Assembly: GCA_003134555.1 (NCBI GenBank)
Contig: PLBO01000134.1
Coordinates: forward strand, 1 to 64,000
Reading direction: 5' to 3'
DNA: 64,000 nt
Source: Actinomycetota bacterium
GTDB lineage: Bacteria; Actinomycetota; Acidimicrobiia; IMCC26256; PALSA-610
Shown: in pieces, positions 16,724 to 25,472 of the stretch
Layout of the letters: every line of letters starts with the position of its first letter
Position numbering within the stretch: position 1 is the first letter of the stretch
Made by a program: the position numbers and the translations under genes
The notes under the pieces: generated by a model
Database searches by the model: none
Seen by the model: only the letters and a program-made list of their open reading frames with translations
Told to the model about the DNA's origin: nothing

Positions 16724-18004
16724 TTATAGAACCTCGAGTTCCGACGGAGCTATCCCTAGGTACTGCTCGAGGTTCTGGTGCAGGTTCACGATTCTGCACT
16801 CCTCGGTCGGTGACACCGTGAGGTGAGTCAGGCCGGGTTGGTGCAGGCCGCGCTGACTGCGGCCGAAGTTCGCGAAGTCCTGATTGAGGATCAGACCGAT
16901 CGGCAGCTCGCCGTCGGGCGCGAGCTCCAGGTCGATCGGCTTAGTCCTCGCGCGCGCGTTGGCGGGCGCGACCCGTTCGAACGAGAACGCGTCCATGTAC
17001 GCGTCGTCGGGACTTGCGCCCGGACGTGAGCGCACCACTTGCATCATGTCGGAGAACACCAGCACGGTCAGGTTCGGGAAGAGGTTGTACTGCGACATGT
17101 CGAGGAGGTGTCCGTCGTCGAGCGACGCGAACCAGTCGTGGCCGGCGTCGACGCCGCGTTCGCGCACGATCTCGGCGATCACGCCCCGGACCGTGCCGCC
17201 CGACGGCACGTCCGGTGCCGGACCGGCGTCGCGCTGCGAGTTGTTACCGACGCGTACGCCCATCACCTCGACGAACGCGTCCCACACGCTCTGATCGTCC
17301 GGACGGTCGCGCAGGCGCGGCGAGGGCAGCCCGTACGACTGTTGAAGCTTGCCGTGGCGTTCCCAGACTCGCTGCGGACCGTTCACGTCGTCGCACATCG
17401 GCAGCATCTCGCGGTGAATTCCCTGTACGTGGTACGTCTCGCTGAAGCCGTCGATGAGCGTCTTCCAATTGCACGGCGCCGGGATCGACACCGCGGCGAC
17501 GCACCTGAACTCGTCGATCCGCGCCCACGCGCAGTCGTCGGGAACGGCGCCCAGGAAGTCGACCAATGGCTCCGCGTCGAGCGCGAGGTTCACGAACACG
17601 AGTGGGCCCCAGGTGTCGACCCGCACCGGGATCAGCCCGAACTCCTCCCCATCCGGGCCGAGCGTGCCGAATTCCCGCCGCGAGGGAACCTCGCGCAACC
17701 GTCCGGTGAGGTCGTAGGCCCACCGGTGGAACGGGCATCGGAGCTCGATCAGGTCCCGGCCGGTTCCTTCGCACAGCGCGCTCCCGCGGTGCCGGCACGC
17801 GTTCTGGAACGCGCGCAGCTCGAGGTCGTCACCCCGAACCAGGAGCACCGACAGCGGTCCCATCCGGAGCTCGTGGAAGTCGCCCGGGTTCGCCACGTGG
17901 TCGAGCGAGCACGCGAGCTGCCACACGCGCGGCCACAGCCGATCGTTCTCGAGGGCGGCAAAGTCGCCCGACGTGTAGCGCGCCGTGGGGATGGTGACGG
18001 CCAC
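16724..18004 (-). CDS. Rieske-type aromatic-ring-hydroxylating oxygenase, alpha subunit
   Basis: 426 residues from GTG 18004 (GAGGAG seven bases upstream). The Rieske [2Fe-2S] ligands are C70/H72 (CRHRG) and C90/H93 (CPFHRWAY), with exactly 17 residues between pairs. The catalytic-domain iron histidines are H192 and H197 (SETYHVQGIHREM), and the acidic ligand lies further on. These enzymes hydroxylate or demethylate aromatic or steroid-like rings with electrons from a separate reductase, which is not encoded nearby. Divergent from the ABC importer operon, perhaps for uptake and oxidation of a related compound (inference). Confidence 0.9.
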   Translation of the reverse strand: MAVTIPTARYTSGDFAALENDRLWPRVWQLACSLDHVANPGDFHELRMGPLSVLLVRGDDLELRAFQNACRHRGSALCEGTGRDLIELRCPFHRWAYDLTGRLREVPSRREFGTLGPDGEEFGLIPVRVDTWGPLVFVNLALDAEPLVDFLGAVPDDCAWARIDEFRCVAAVSIPAPCNWKTLIDGFSETYHVQGIHREMLPMCDDVNGPQRVWERHGKLQQSYGLPSPRLRDRPDDQSVWDAFVEVMGVRVGNNSQRDAGPAPDVPSGGTVRGVIAEIVRERGVDAGHDWFASLDDGHLLDMSQYNLFPNLTVLVFSDMMQVVRSRPGASPDDAYMDAFSFERVAPANARARTKPIDLELAPDGELPIGLILNQDFANFGRSQRGLHQPGLTHLTVSPTEECRIVNLHQNLEQYLGIAPSELEVL

Positions 18005-18159
18005 TGAACGGCTCCTCAGGTCGATGGCGAATCGTCGCGTCTTTCGAGTGCTCCCGGCAACCGTGCTGAACGTTCGCGAAGCCCGCGCTGCGTTTCGGAT
18101 CGACAGGCGTGCACAATGTCCCTACGCTCGGCCCGTCAACCGACCCTGGGGGAGACAGA

Positions 18160-19554
18160 ATGCGGCTGCGTTGGTGCGTCCTCGCGACGGCTTTGGTGCT
18201 CGTTGTGACTGCATGTGGGAGTAGCGGGGGCGGCACTTCGGCCGGGAACGGTCTGGGTGGTACGACCACCACGGCGCCGGCCGCCAACAGCGTTTGCAAG
18301 ACCGCCGCGCTGAAGAACACCGAGGTCGGCGTCACGGCGTCGACGATCACGGTCACGGTCGTCGCCGACGTGAACAACTCGGTCCGACCGGGCCTGTTCA
18401 AGGGTTCGTGGGACGGCATGAAGGCCTGGGGCGACTACATGAACTCCAAGGGCGGTCTCGCGTGCCGCCGGGTGGTGGTCAAGCAGGGCGACTCGAAGCT
18501 GAGTCCTACTGACGCCACCAATGCCGTCGCCGCCGCGTGCGGCAACTCGGTCGCGCTGGTGGGCACCACGGCGCTCTTCCTCCAGAACGTGAGCGGGATG
18601 GAGTCGTGCAAGGACAAAGCGGGCGTGGCGACGGGCATCCCCGACATCGCCGATCTCCAGACCGAAGTTGCGCAGCAGTGCTCGAAGATCTCGTTCGCCA
18701 CGTTGCCGACCGGCTCGGCGTGCCCGTACAGCGGCACGGGCCTGCGGACGGTCCGCGTCGGATACACGCAGTACGACTACTACTTCAAGAAGTACGGCGC
18801 GAACGCGCTGCACGGCGTGTACGTGATTCCGAAAGACCTTCCGTCGACGATCTCGGCCTCGATGCCGATCTTCCGGGCCGAGAACCGGATGGGCATCCCG
18901 AGCGACGCCGAGTTCGGCAAGAGCGGGCTCTCGATCCAGACCGACTACACCGAGGTCGCGCAGGCGCTCAAGTCGCACAAGTCGACGTACGGTCGCAACG
19001 GGCTCGACTACAAGGGGACCGTGCTCATGCGCAAGGAGGCGCAGGTTCAGGGCGTCGACACCGTCAAGGTGTGGGACTGCTCGCTGCAGTGCTACGACAA
19101 GCGCCTCATCCAAGAGGGCGGCGCCGCGATGGAGGGCCAGTACGTGTGGCTCAACTTCCTGCCGTTCGAGGACAAGGGTTCGAACCCGGAGCTCGACGCC
19201 TTCCTGAAGTACGCGAAGAACCCGGAAGGTTTCGGCGCGCAGGCGTGGATCGCGGGCGAGATCTTCGCCCGGGCCGTGAACGACACGATGAAGGCGCACA
19301 ACGGCGATCCCAACTCGATCACGCGTGCCAACCTGCTGACCGCAATCCGCAACATGCACGACTTCGACGCGAACGGCATGGTGCCCAAGATCGATGTCGG
19401 TCGCAAGACCGGGAGCACGTGCCTGGTCGGCATGCAAGTGGTCGGCGGCAAATTCAAGCGCATCGACCCGGTCCAACCTGGAACATTCGACTGCGACAAC
19501 AACAAGCCGGCCCTCTCGTTCGCGATCGACCCGGTCAAGGAGTACAAGGGTTAG
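18160..19554 (+). CDS. ABC importer substrate-binding lipoprotein (branched-chain amino acid / amide type)
   Basis: 464 residues from ATG 18160 behind GGGGGAG; a TACGCT -10-like site is at 18123-18128. The signal peptide ends in lipobox VVTAC followed by a Gly/Thr linker. The mature domain is a Peripla_BP_6 (LivK-like) fold with VGVTASTITVTVVADVNN near the start and paired Cys residues. It captures a solute outside the membrane for the LivHM-LivG-LivF machinery encoded directly downstream. Substrate may be a hydrophobic acid or amino acid; the family is too broad to say. Confidence 0.88.
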   Translation: MRLRWCVLATALVLVVTACGSSGGGTSAGNGLGGTTTTAPAANSVCKTAALKNTEVGVTASTITVTVVADVNNSVRPGLFKGSWDGMKAWGDYMNSKGGLACRRVVVKQGDSKLSPTDATNAVAAACGNSVALVGTTALFLQNVSGMESCKDKAGVATGIPDIADLQTEVAQQCSKISFATLPTGSACPYSGTGLRTVRVGYTQYDYYFKKYGANALHGVYVIPKDLPSTISASMPIFRAENRMGIPSDAEFGKSGLSIQTDYTEVAQALKSHKSTYGRNGLDYKGTVLMRKEAQVQGVDTVKVWDCSLQCYDKRLIQEGGAAMEGQYVWLNFLPFEDKGSNPELDAFLKYAKNPEGFGAQAWIAGEIFARAVNDTMKAHNGDPNSITRANLLTAIRNMHDFDANGMVPKIDVGRKTGSTCLVGMQVVGGKFKRIDPVQPGTFDCDNNKPALSFAIDPVKEYKG

Positions 19555-19591
19555 TTCGAGCTCGTCGTCGATCGCGCGAAGGAGAGCCGGC

Positions 19592-21730
19592 GTGTCGCAA
19601 CGGTGGTCGAACCTGCTGGTCTGGGCGGGAACGATCGCGTTCGTCGTCCTCGTCAGCAAGACCGCATGGGCCGGCAACCCGGTCAACGGGACGAGCCTGA
19701 CCAACCTCGTCGTTCTGGCGCTCCCGCTCGCGGGCATCATCGCCATGGCGGCGAGCGGGCTCGTCGTCGTGTACACGACAACCGGGATCTTCAATTTCGC
19801 CCAGGGTGCGATCGGTATGTTCCTGGCGTACGTCGACTGGGAGCTCACCGTCCACCACGGTTGGCCACAACTGTTCGTACTGCCCCTCGTGGTGCTGGTG
19901 ATCGCGCCCCTGCTGGGGATCGGGCTCGACCGGGCGATCATGCGCCACCTCCAGGGCAAGGCGCTGGTGGTGCAGCTCTCGGTCACGGTCGGGCTGATGT
20001 TCGCGTTCATCGGTCTGGCGAACATGCTCTGGAACCAGAACACCGCGCACTCGATGCCGGCACTGTTCCAGGGTGAAGGCTTCCACATCGGCCAGGTGTT
20101 GCTGACCTGGCACCGGTTCATCACGATCGTCGTTGCCGTCGCGCTCGCGATCGGGCTGCGCATCTTGTTGTTCCAGACGCGTATTGGCATCGCCATGCGC
20201 GCCGTGGTCGACAATCGTGATCTTGCCGCGCTCGGCGGCGCGCGCTCGTCGGTGCTCTCGAGTTTCGCCTGGGCGCTGGGGTGCTCCCTCGCGGCGCTCG
20301 CCGGCATCCTGCTTGCACCGGAAACGGCCGACATGTCGACCACCACCCTGACGTTCCTGATCATCACCGCGTTCGCCGCCGCGGTGGTCGGACGCCTGCG
20401 CAGCCTGCCGCTGACCTATCTGGGAGCGTTGATCCTCGCGCTCGCCACGCAGTGGTCGGGCTCGTTCCTCAGGTTCTCGGAGCGTTGGACCAATGTGCCC
20501 GACGCGCTGCCCACGATCATGCTCTTCATCGTGCTGTTGCTCTTGCCCCGCGCCGAGATCCAGTTTGCGCGCATCGGCCAGGTTCGGCGCGTCGAACGGG
20601 TTTCCTCCGTGCGCGACGCGGCGATCGGGATGCTCGCGCTGCTCGTGTTCATCGTGGTGATGAGCATGTTCGTCTTGTCGAACACCGATACCACCAACCT
20701 CAGCCGCTTCGCGCTCGGGATGTGCACGGCGCTCGTCGCGCTTTCACTCGTCCCGCTCACGGGTTGGGCCGGTCAGGTGTCGTTGGCGCCGCTCGCGTTC
20801 GCGGGGATCGGCGCCGTCGCCTACGCACGGCTCGGCGGCGCGCACGGCAGCATCTGGGCGGTCTTCTTGGCCGCACTCGTCACCGTACCCGTGGGTGCGC
20901 TGTTCGCGTTCCCGGCGATGCGGCTGCAAGGTCTCTACCTGGCGCTGGCGACGCTCGCGTTCGCCGCCATGGTCGAAGAGGTGTTCTATTCCCAGCCGTT
21001 CGCGATCGGCGCGGGGGAGCGCTCGGTTCAGCCTGTACATCTGCTCGGTATCGACTTCACGTCGAAGCGAGCGTTCCTGATCCTGGTGACGGTCGTCTTC
21101 GGATTGTGTGGCATCGGCATCGTGGCGCTGCGCCGCAGCGCGTTCGGACGACGGCTCGTCGCGTTGCGCGACAGCGAGGCGGCGTCGGTGACGGTCGGCG
21201 TGAACGTGCTCGAGACCAAGCTCGCGGTGTTCGCCCTGTCGGCCGGCATCGCCGGCTTCGCCGGCGCATTCTTCGCCATGAATGCGGGGACGTTGAACGG
21301 CCCGACGGGCTTCGAGATGATCGCGGGCCTCCCCATCGTGCTCGCGCTCGTCATCGGCGGAGTCGGATTCGTGGCGGGCGCATTGTTCGCGGGCATCTTC
21401 GGCCTGTCCTTGGTGATCATCCAGAGCGACTGGCACATCTCGCTGTGGATCGGACTCACCTACCTCGCGCCTGGCCTCGCGGTGCTCGGCATCATCCAGA
21501 ACCCGTCCGGCGCGGTCGTGCCGATCGGAGAAGGCTTCGCCCGCCTGCTGCCGTGGCGGCACGATGCGCGGCGCGATTACGAGGAGATGACGGCAGCGAC
21601 CGCGGAACCCGAGGTCGGTGGGCTCGGCCTGGAGCGACCGTTCGAGGAAGCAGACGTACTGCTCGTCGACCGCGAGCTCGGGATCAGCAACGAAGTTCCG
21701 CGCGCGGTCGCGGCCGCGAGGAGTGGGTGA
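19592..21730 (+). CDS. Fused LivH-LivM ABC importer permease
   Basis: 712 residues from GTG 19592 (GGAGAGCC upstream). The first half (about 15-310) is LivH-like, with GLVVVYTTTGIFNFAQGAIGMFLAY; the second half (about 330-650) is LivM-like, with PLTGWAGQVSLAPLAFAGIGAVAYA and the LALATLAFA helix. The last 70 residues form an acidic cytoplasmic tail. One polypeptide thus supplies both membrane subunits that are separate in E. coli. Gene order binding protein-permease-LivG-LivF is complete. Confidence 0.92.
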   Translation: MSQRWSNLLVWAGTIAFVVLVSKTAWAGNPVNGTSLTNLVVLALPLAGIIAMAASGLVVVYTTTGIFNFAQGAIGMFLAYVDWELTVHHGWPQLFVLPLVVLVIAPLLGIGLDRAIMRHLQGKALVVQLSVTVGLMFAFIGLANMLWNQNTAHSMPALFQGEGFHIGQVLLTWHRFITIVVAVALAIGLRILLFQTRIGIAMRAVVDNRDLAALGGARSSVLSSFAWALGCSLAALAGILLAPETADMSTTTLTFLIITAFAAAVVGRLRSLPLTYLGALILALATQWSGSFLRFSERWTNVPDALPTIMLFIVLLLLPRAEIQFARIGQVRRVERVSSVRDAAIGMLALLVFIVVMSMFVLSNTDTTNLSRFALGMCTALVALSLVPLTGWAGQVSLAPLAFAGIGAVAYARLGGAHGSIWAVFLAALVTVPVGALFAFPAMRLQGLYLALATLAFAAMVEEVFYSQPFAIGAGERSVQPVHLLGIDFTSKRAFLILVTVVFGLCGIGIVALRRSAFGRRLVALRDSEAASVTVGVNVLETKLAVFALSAGIAGFAGAFFAMNAGTLNGPTGFEMIAGLPIVLALVIGGVGFVAGALFAGIFGLSLVIIQSDWHISLWIGLTYLAPGLAVLGIIQNPSGAVVPIGEGFARLLPWRHDARRDYEEMTAATAEPEVGGLGLERPFEEADVLLVDRELGISNEVPRAVAAARSG

Positions 21731-22465
21731 ATGGGGCTGCTCGAGATCGAGGAGGTCTCCGTTCAGTTCGGTGGCCTGCTCGCCGTGGATGACGCGTCGA
21801 TCTCGGTCCCCGCGGGCTGCGTGACCGGTCTGATCGGACCCAACGGGGCGGGCAAGACCACGCTCTTCAACGTGATCACCGGTTTGCAGGCGCCGAGTGG
21901 CGGTCGCGTCGTGCTCGACGACGTAGAGGTGACGCGCCGTCGCCCGTATCGTCGGGCGCGGCTCGGTATCGCGCGCACGTTCCAACGGCTGGAGGCGTTC
22001 GGAAGCCTCACCGCGCGCGAGAACGTGCTCGTCGCGCTCGAGATGCGGCGACGATGGGCGACCGCGCGCTACGACTGCGGGAAGATCGCCGACGAGCTCC
22101 TCGAGCGCGTCGGCATCGCGCACGTCGCCGAGACACGCGTCGAGGCGCTGCCGACCGGGAGCGCTCGGCTGGTCGAGCTCGCGCGCGCGCTCGCCACTGA
22201 TCCCAAGGTGTTGTTGCTCGACGAACCGTCGTCGGGTCTCGACGAGCAGGAGACCGATGCGCTCGGCGTGCTACTCCACGAGCTCACTGCAGGCGGTCTT
22301 GCGGTGCTTCTCGTCGAGCACGACATGCCGCTCGTAATGGAAGCATGCAGCTACATCAGCGTGCTCGACTTCGGGCGCGTCATCGCGCGGGGCACGCCGC
22401 GCGAGATCCAAGCCGATCCGTCGGTGCAGCGGGCCTACCTCGGCACCGCGAAGGCCGCGTCGTGA
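21731..22465 (+). CDS. livG: LivG-type ABC transporter ATPase
   Basis: 244 residues; ATG directly abuts the permease stop. Walker A GPNGAGKTT (about 36-44), the LivG-typical GIARTFQR Q-loop, and Walker B VLLLDEPSSGLD are present, but the expected LSGG signature is degenerate: it reads LPTGSARLVELARAL. Such reduced signatures do occur in LivG-like ATPases, which pair with LivF to hydrolyse ATP. It energises the fused permease. Confidence 0.92.
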   Translation: MGLLEIEEVSVQFGGLLAVDDASISVPAGCVTGLIGPNGAGKTTLFNVITGLQAPSGGRVVLDDVEVTRRRPYRRARLGIARTFQRLEAFGSLTARENVLVALEMRRRWATARYDCGKIADELLERVGIAHVAETRVEALPTGSARLVELARALATDPKVLLLDEPSSGLDEQETDALGVLLHELTAGGLAVLLVEHDMPLVMEACSYISVLDFGRVIARGTPREIQADPSVQRAYLGTAKAAS

Positions 22466-23238
22466 CGTCGGCGGTCGCCGCGAGTCCCGCGCGCGATGCA
22501 TCGAGCGGGGTACCCGTGCTTCAGCTCGCGGCGGTGCGCGCCGGCTACGGGCGGATCGACGTGCTGCACGGCATCGATCTCGACCTTCGCCCCGGCGAGG
22601 TGTTCGCGCTCCTCGGCCCGAACGGCGCGGGCAAGTCGACCACTCTTGCCGTCTCGTCGGGTCAGATCACGCCCACCTCAGGTGGGTTGTTCCTTTGCGG
22701 ACGCGACGTCACGGGTGTGTCCCCCGATGCGCTCGCGCGCGCGGGGGTGTGCCTGATTCCGGAGGGGCGAGGGATCTTTCCGAACTTGACGGTGGCCGAG
22801 AACCTGCGCATGGCGACCTACACCGGTCGTGCCTACCACCACGTCCTCGATCTTGCCTTCGCGCAGTTCCCACGCCTGGGTGAACGGCGCAAGCAGACCG
22901 CGGGAACGCTGTCGGGCGGCGAGCAACAGATGCTCTCGATGGCCCGCGCGCTCGCGACCGAGCCCGCGGTGTTGCTCATCGACGAGCTGTCGATGGGGCT
23001 CGCGCCGATCATCGTCGAGGAGCTGTACGACCACGTTCGCCGGATCGCGGCCTCCGGCCTGTCGATCCTGATCGTGGAGCAGTTCGCGCACGAGATCCTC
23101 GGGCTCGCCGATCGGGCGGGGATCATGCTGCACGGACGCCTCTTGCACACCGGGCCACCTGCGAGCATCGCAGACGAGCTCGCCGACGCATATCTTGGCG
23201 CCGATCATGCGGCCCCACGTGTCGATTCATCCCAATGA
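22462..23238 (+). CDS. livF: LivF-type ABC transporter ATPase
   Basis: 258 residues from GTG 22462, overlapping the livG stop (GTGA). Walker A GPNGAGKSTT, LivF-like EGRGIFPNLTVAENL, signature LSGGEQQMLSMARAL, Walker B VLLIDELSMGLAP (Leu replaces the usual Pro after the Glu, as in many LivF proteins) and switch region VEQF with no His. It completes the ABC importer. The non-canonical switch residue is shared by many LivF-class proteins. Confidence 0.92.
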   Translation: MTSAVAASPARDASSGVPVLQLAAVRAGYGRIDVLHGIDLDLRPGEVFALLGPNGAGKSTTLAVSSGQITPTSGGLFLCGRDVTGVSPDALARAGVCLIPEGRGIFPNLTVAENLRMATYTGRAYHHVLDLAFAQFPRLGERRKQTAGTLSGGEQQMLSMARALATEPAVLLIDELSMGLAPIIVEELYDHVRRIAASGLSILIVEQFAHEILGLADRAGIMLHGRLLHTGPPASIADELADAYLGADHAAPRVDSSQ

Positions 23239-23251
23239 GGAGCTCCCAGTC

Positions 23252-23635
23252 ATGAACGACGAGAACACCGGTGCGGGCGGCACGATGTCGTCGTCACGCC
23301 TGGCCCAGTTCGAGGCGGAAGTCGCCAAGCTGAAGGTGACGGGCGGGGGCGCCAATCCCGAGCGACTCGGGTCGCGCTGGGGCATCGGTCTGACGATCGT
23401 CGGGTTCGTCGTCGCGGTCATCGCGTGGTTCAGCGCGAAGGACTCGGCCGACGTCAACACCATTCTGCGCTCCGAGATCTTCGCCTTCATCGGTGTCGGC
23501 ATTGCCGTCGTCGGGATCGTGATCTGGGTGCGGAATTCGCTGACTCGTTACATGCGCTACTGGATCATCCGGTTGGTATACGAACAGCGCGAACAGACCG
23601 AGCAGCTCATCCAGGCCCTGCGCGACAACAAGTAG
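23252..23635 (+). CDS. Small two-helix membrane protein at the end of the Liv operon
   Basis: 127 residues from ATG 23252 behind GAGGAG. The N-terminal 35 residues are hydrophilic, then two membrane helices (about 45-62 and 80-97) separated by a short loop, and a cytoplasmic Arg/Glu/Gln-rich helix (YEQREQTEQLIQALRDNK). No known family. The 13-base gap from livF suggests cotranscription, so it may be an accessory membrane component of the importer. Confidence 0.7.
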   Translation: MNDENTGAGGTMSSSRLAQFEAEVAKLKVTGGGANPERLGSRWGIGLTIVGFVVAVIAWFSAKDSADVNTILRSEIFAFIGVGIAVVGIVIWVRNSLTRYMRYWIIRLVYEQREQTEQLIQALRDNK

Positions 23636-23657
23636 CGCGGCTGGAAAGCGCGAACGC

Positions 23658-25373
23658 TCAGCGGATCGGCACGTTCAGGACGCCCGGGGTGTCGACGAGG
23701 CGCCCGTCGAGTACCTGCAGCACTTGCACCAGCATCTGGTATTTCCCGGCGATGGGAATCGTGGCGCCGTTCGTCAGGAAGTGGTTCGGGCCGGCGCGCA
23801 CGAGGTTCGCGGGAACGGTTGTCGAGCGGTCGGTGCTCACGAGCTTCGCCGACATGTCGCGGATGCTGAGGTCTTCTCCCTTGGGCGTGAGCGTGTAGAC
23901 GTGAATCGTGTTCAGCCCGACGCGGGCCGGATCGATGGTCACGTTGATCGTCATCGCGCTCGCGCCGGTGCCGGCGCTGACGGTTCCCGAGAACAGCTTG
24001 GGTGCGAGCTCGCTGCGCGCCGGTTGTGCGTTCACGAGCATCGCCGTGATCGCGAGCACCGCCAGGCCGAACACGACCTCGCCCGCGACCGGGCGCCGCA
24101 GGCCGGCGACGGTTCGTTCGTCGATTGCGGCGATCGCGGTGTCAGGGGCCTCGAGTGGAGCAGTTCGGTGCTTGCGCACGATTGAACGACTCGCGGCCGC
24201 GAGGCCGACGAGCACGACGACGACGCCCAGCTTGATCAAGAGGAGGTGGCCGTAGGTGGTGCTCGTGTAGCCCCGGAACACGAACCCGACTTCGCGCCAC
24301 GACGCGAACACGCCCGTCAGCACGAGCACGACGACACACCAGAACGCGATGCGCGAGAACGTGGTCAACGCGCGCCGCAGCCCGCCACTGAAACCGCCGC
24401 CGAACGCGGCGAGAACGAGCACGACCAGGCCGCCGAGCCACACGCTCATCGCGAGCACGTGGATCGTGTCGAGCGGCACCGCGAAGATCGTGAAGTCGCC
24501 CGTCGCGGCGTGCCCCGCGTACCCGGGCGTGCCGGCGAGACCGATCGCGACGACCGCGGCCGTGACCATCCACCAGATCGGGGCCCCGCGCCTGCGGTCG
24601 AGGAGCCCGAGAAACGCCAGCAGCACCAACGCGCCGACGAGCAGCAGCAGCCTGACCTCGGTCACGTGACCGAAGCGCGTCTGCAGGACGTCGTGGACGA
24701 CCGACCATTTGGCCGCATCACCGAGGCCCGAGCCGGCCGCGTACGGACCCTGCAGCATCAGCGCCGCGACGGTCGAAACCGCGAGCACGATCCAACCGAT
24801 CCAGATGGAGCGGCGCGTCGCTCGCGCCGCGCTCGTTCCGCCGGCGATGAGCAGGAGGAACACCGCGCCGCCGATCAAGAGGGCGAGACCGATGAACACT
24901 CCCGCCCGAGCGACCCCGAACAGTGCTCCCACCGTCACGCTGCTCTTGGCCGTCGTCTCGGTCGCGCAACCGCTCGCCGTCGGCGGAGGCCCGGGTCCGA
25001 TGCGGAGTGAGTACGTGCCGCCGACGGGATGCGAGTCGGCCGAGATGACGTGCCACACGATCAGGTAGATGCCGGGTGCGAGCTTCGGGACCGACACGAC
25101 GACGGTGTGACCGTTCCCGGGCGCGTGACGGGGGGAGCCGGCCGTGATGCGTGAGCCGGCGCAGGTGTAGACGCGCACGGCACCGAACGAGATCTCGACG
25201 TTCTCGCTGTACGTCAGGGAAAGCTCGGGCGGAGACTCGGCCGCGACGCCGTCCTTGGGTGGATCCGTGCTGTTCAATACGGCGTGGGCCCACGCCGGGG
25301 CGGCATTCGCGACCAGGATGATCCCCGCGAGCGCCGGCACGACGCAGAGCCGAGCCAGGCGCCCTGCTCTCAT
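23658..25373 (-). CDS. CopC-CopD fusion, copper-binding and transport protein
   Basis: 571 residues from ATG 25373 (possibly leaderless: TATTGT nine bases upstream). A signal peptide ends PAWA, so the mature protein would begin at H30 (HAVLNSTDPPKDG), the N-terminal Cu(II) ligand of CopC proteins. The CopC beta-sandwich runs to about 125 and includes WHVISADSHPVGG. Eight or so CopD membrane helices follow (about 150-440), and a C-terminal extracytoplasmic beta domain (about 455-571). Likely role: copper capture outside and passage across the membrane. Adjacent YcnI-like and His-rich membrane proteins reinforce a copper context. Confidence 0.88.
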   Translation of the reverse strand: MRAGRLARLCVVPALAGIILVANAAPAWAHAVLNSTDPPKDGVAAESPPELSLTYSENVEISFGAVRVYTCAGSRITAGSPRHAPGNGHTVVVSVPKLAPGIYLIVWHVISADSHPVGGTYSLRIGPGPPPTASGCATETTAKSSVTVGALFGVARAGVFIGLALLIGGAVFLLLIAGGTSAARATRRSIWIGWIVLAVSTVAALMLQGPYAAGSGLGDAAKWSVVHDVLQTRFGHVTEVRLLLLVGALVLLAFLGLLDRRRGAPIWWMVTAAVVAIGLAGTPGYAGHAATGDFTIFAVPLDTIHVLAMSVWLGGLVVLVLAAFGGGFSGGLRRALTTFSRIAFWCVVVLVLTGVFASWREVGFVFRGYTSTTYGHLLLIKLGVVVVLVGLAAASRSIVRKHRTAPLEAPDTAIAAIDERTVAGLRRPVAGEVVFGLAVLAITAMLVNAQPARSELAPKLFSGTVSAGTGASAMTINVTIDPARVGLNTIHVYTLTPKGEDLSIRDMSAKLVSTDRSTTVPANLVRAGPNHFLTNGATIPIAGKYQMLVQVLQVLDGRLVDTPGVLNVPIR

Positions 25374-25472
25374 GTGCCGGTCACAATACGACCCAGCGTC
25401 CCTTGGCTCGATGCGGGCTCCTCGGAGCGAGCCGATGACCGGCGCGAAGGGCGCGCGCCGTAGCGTGTCCGC

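Noticed and set aside
18136-20367. 743-codon minus-strand frame across the Liv operon
   Set aside because: Antisense to the substrate-binding protein and permease, whose motifs are clear.
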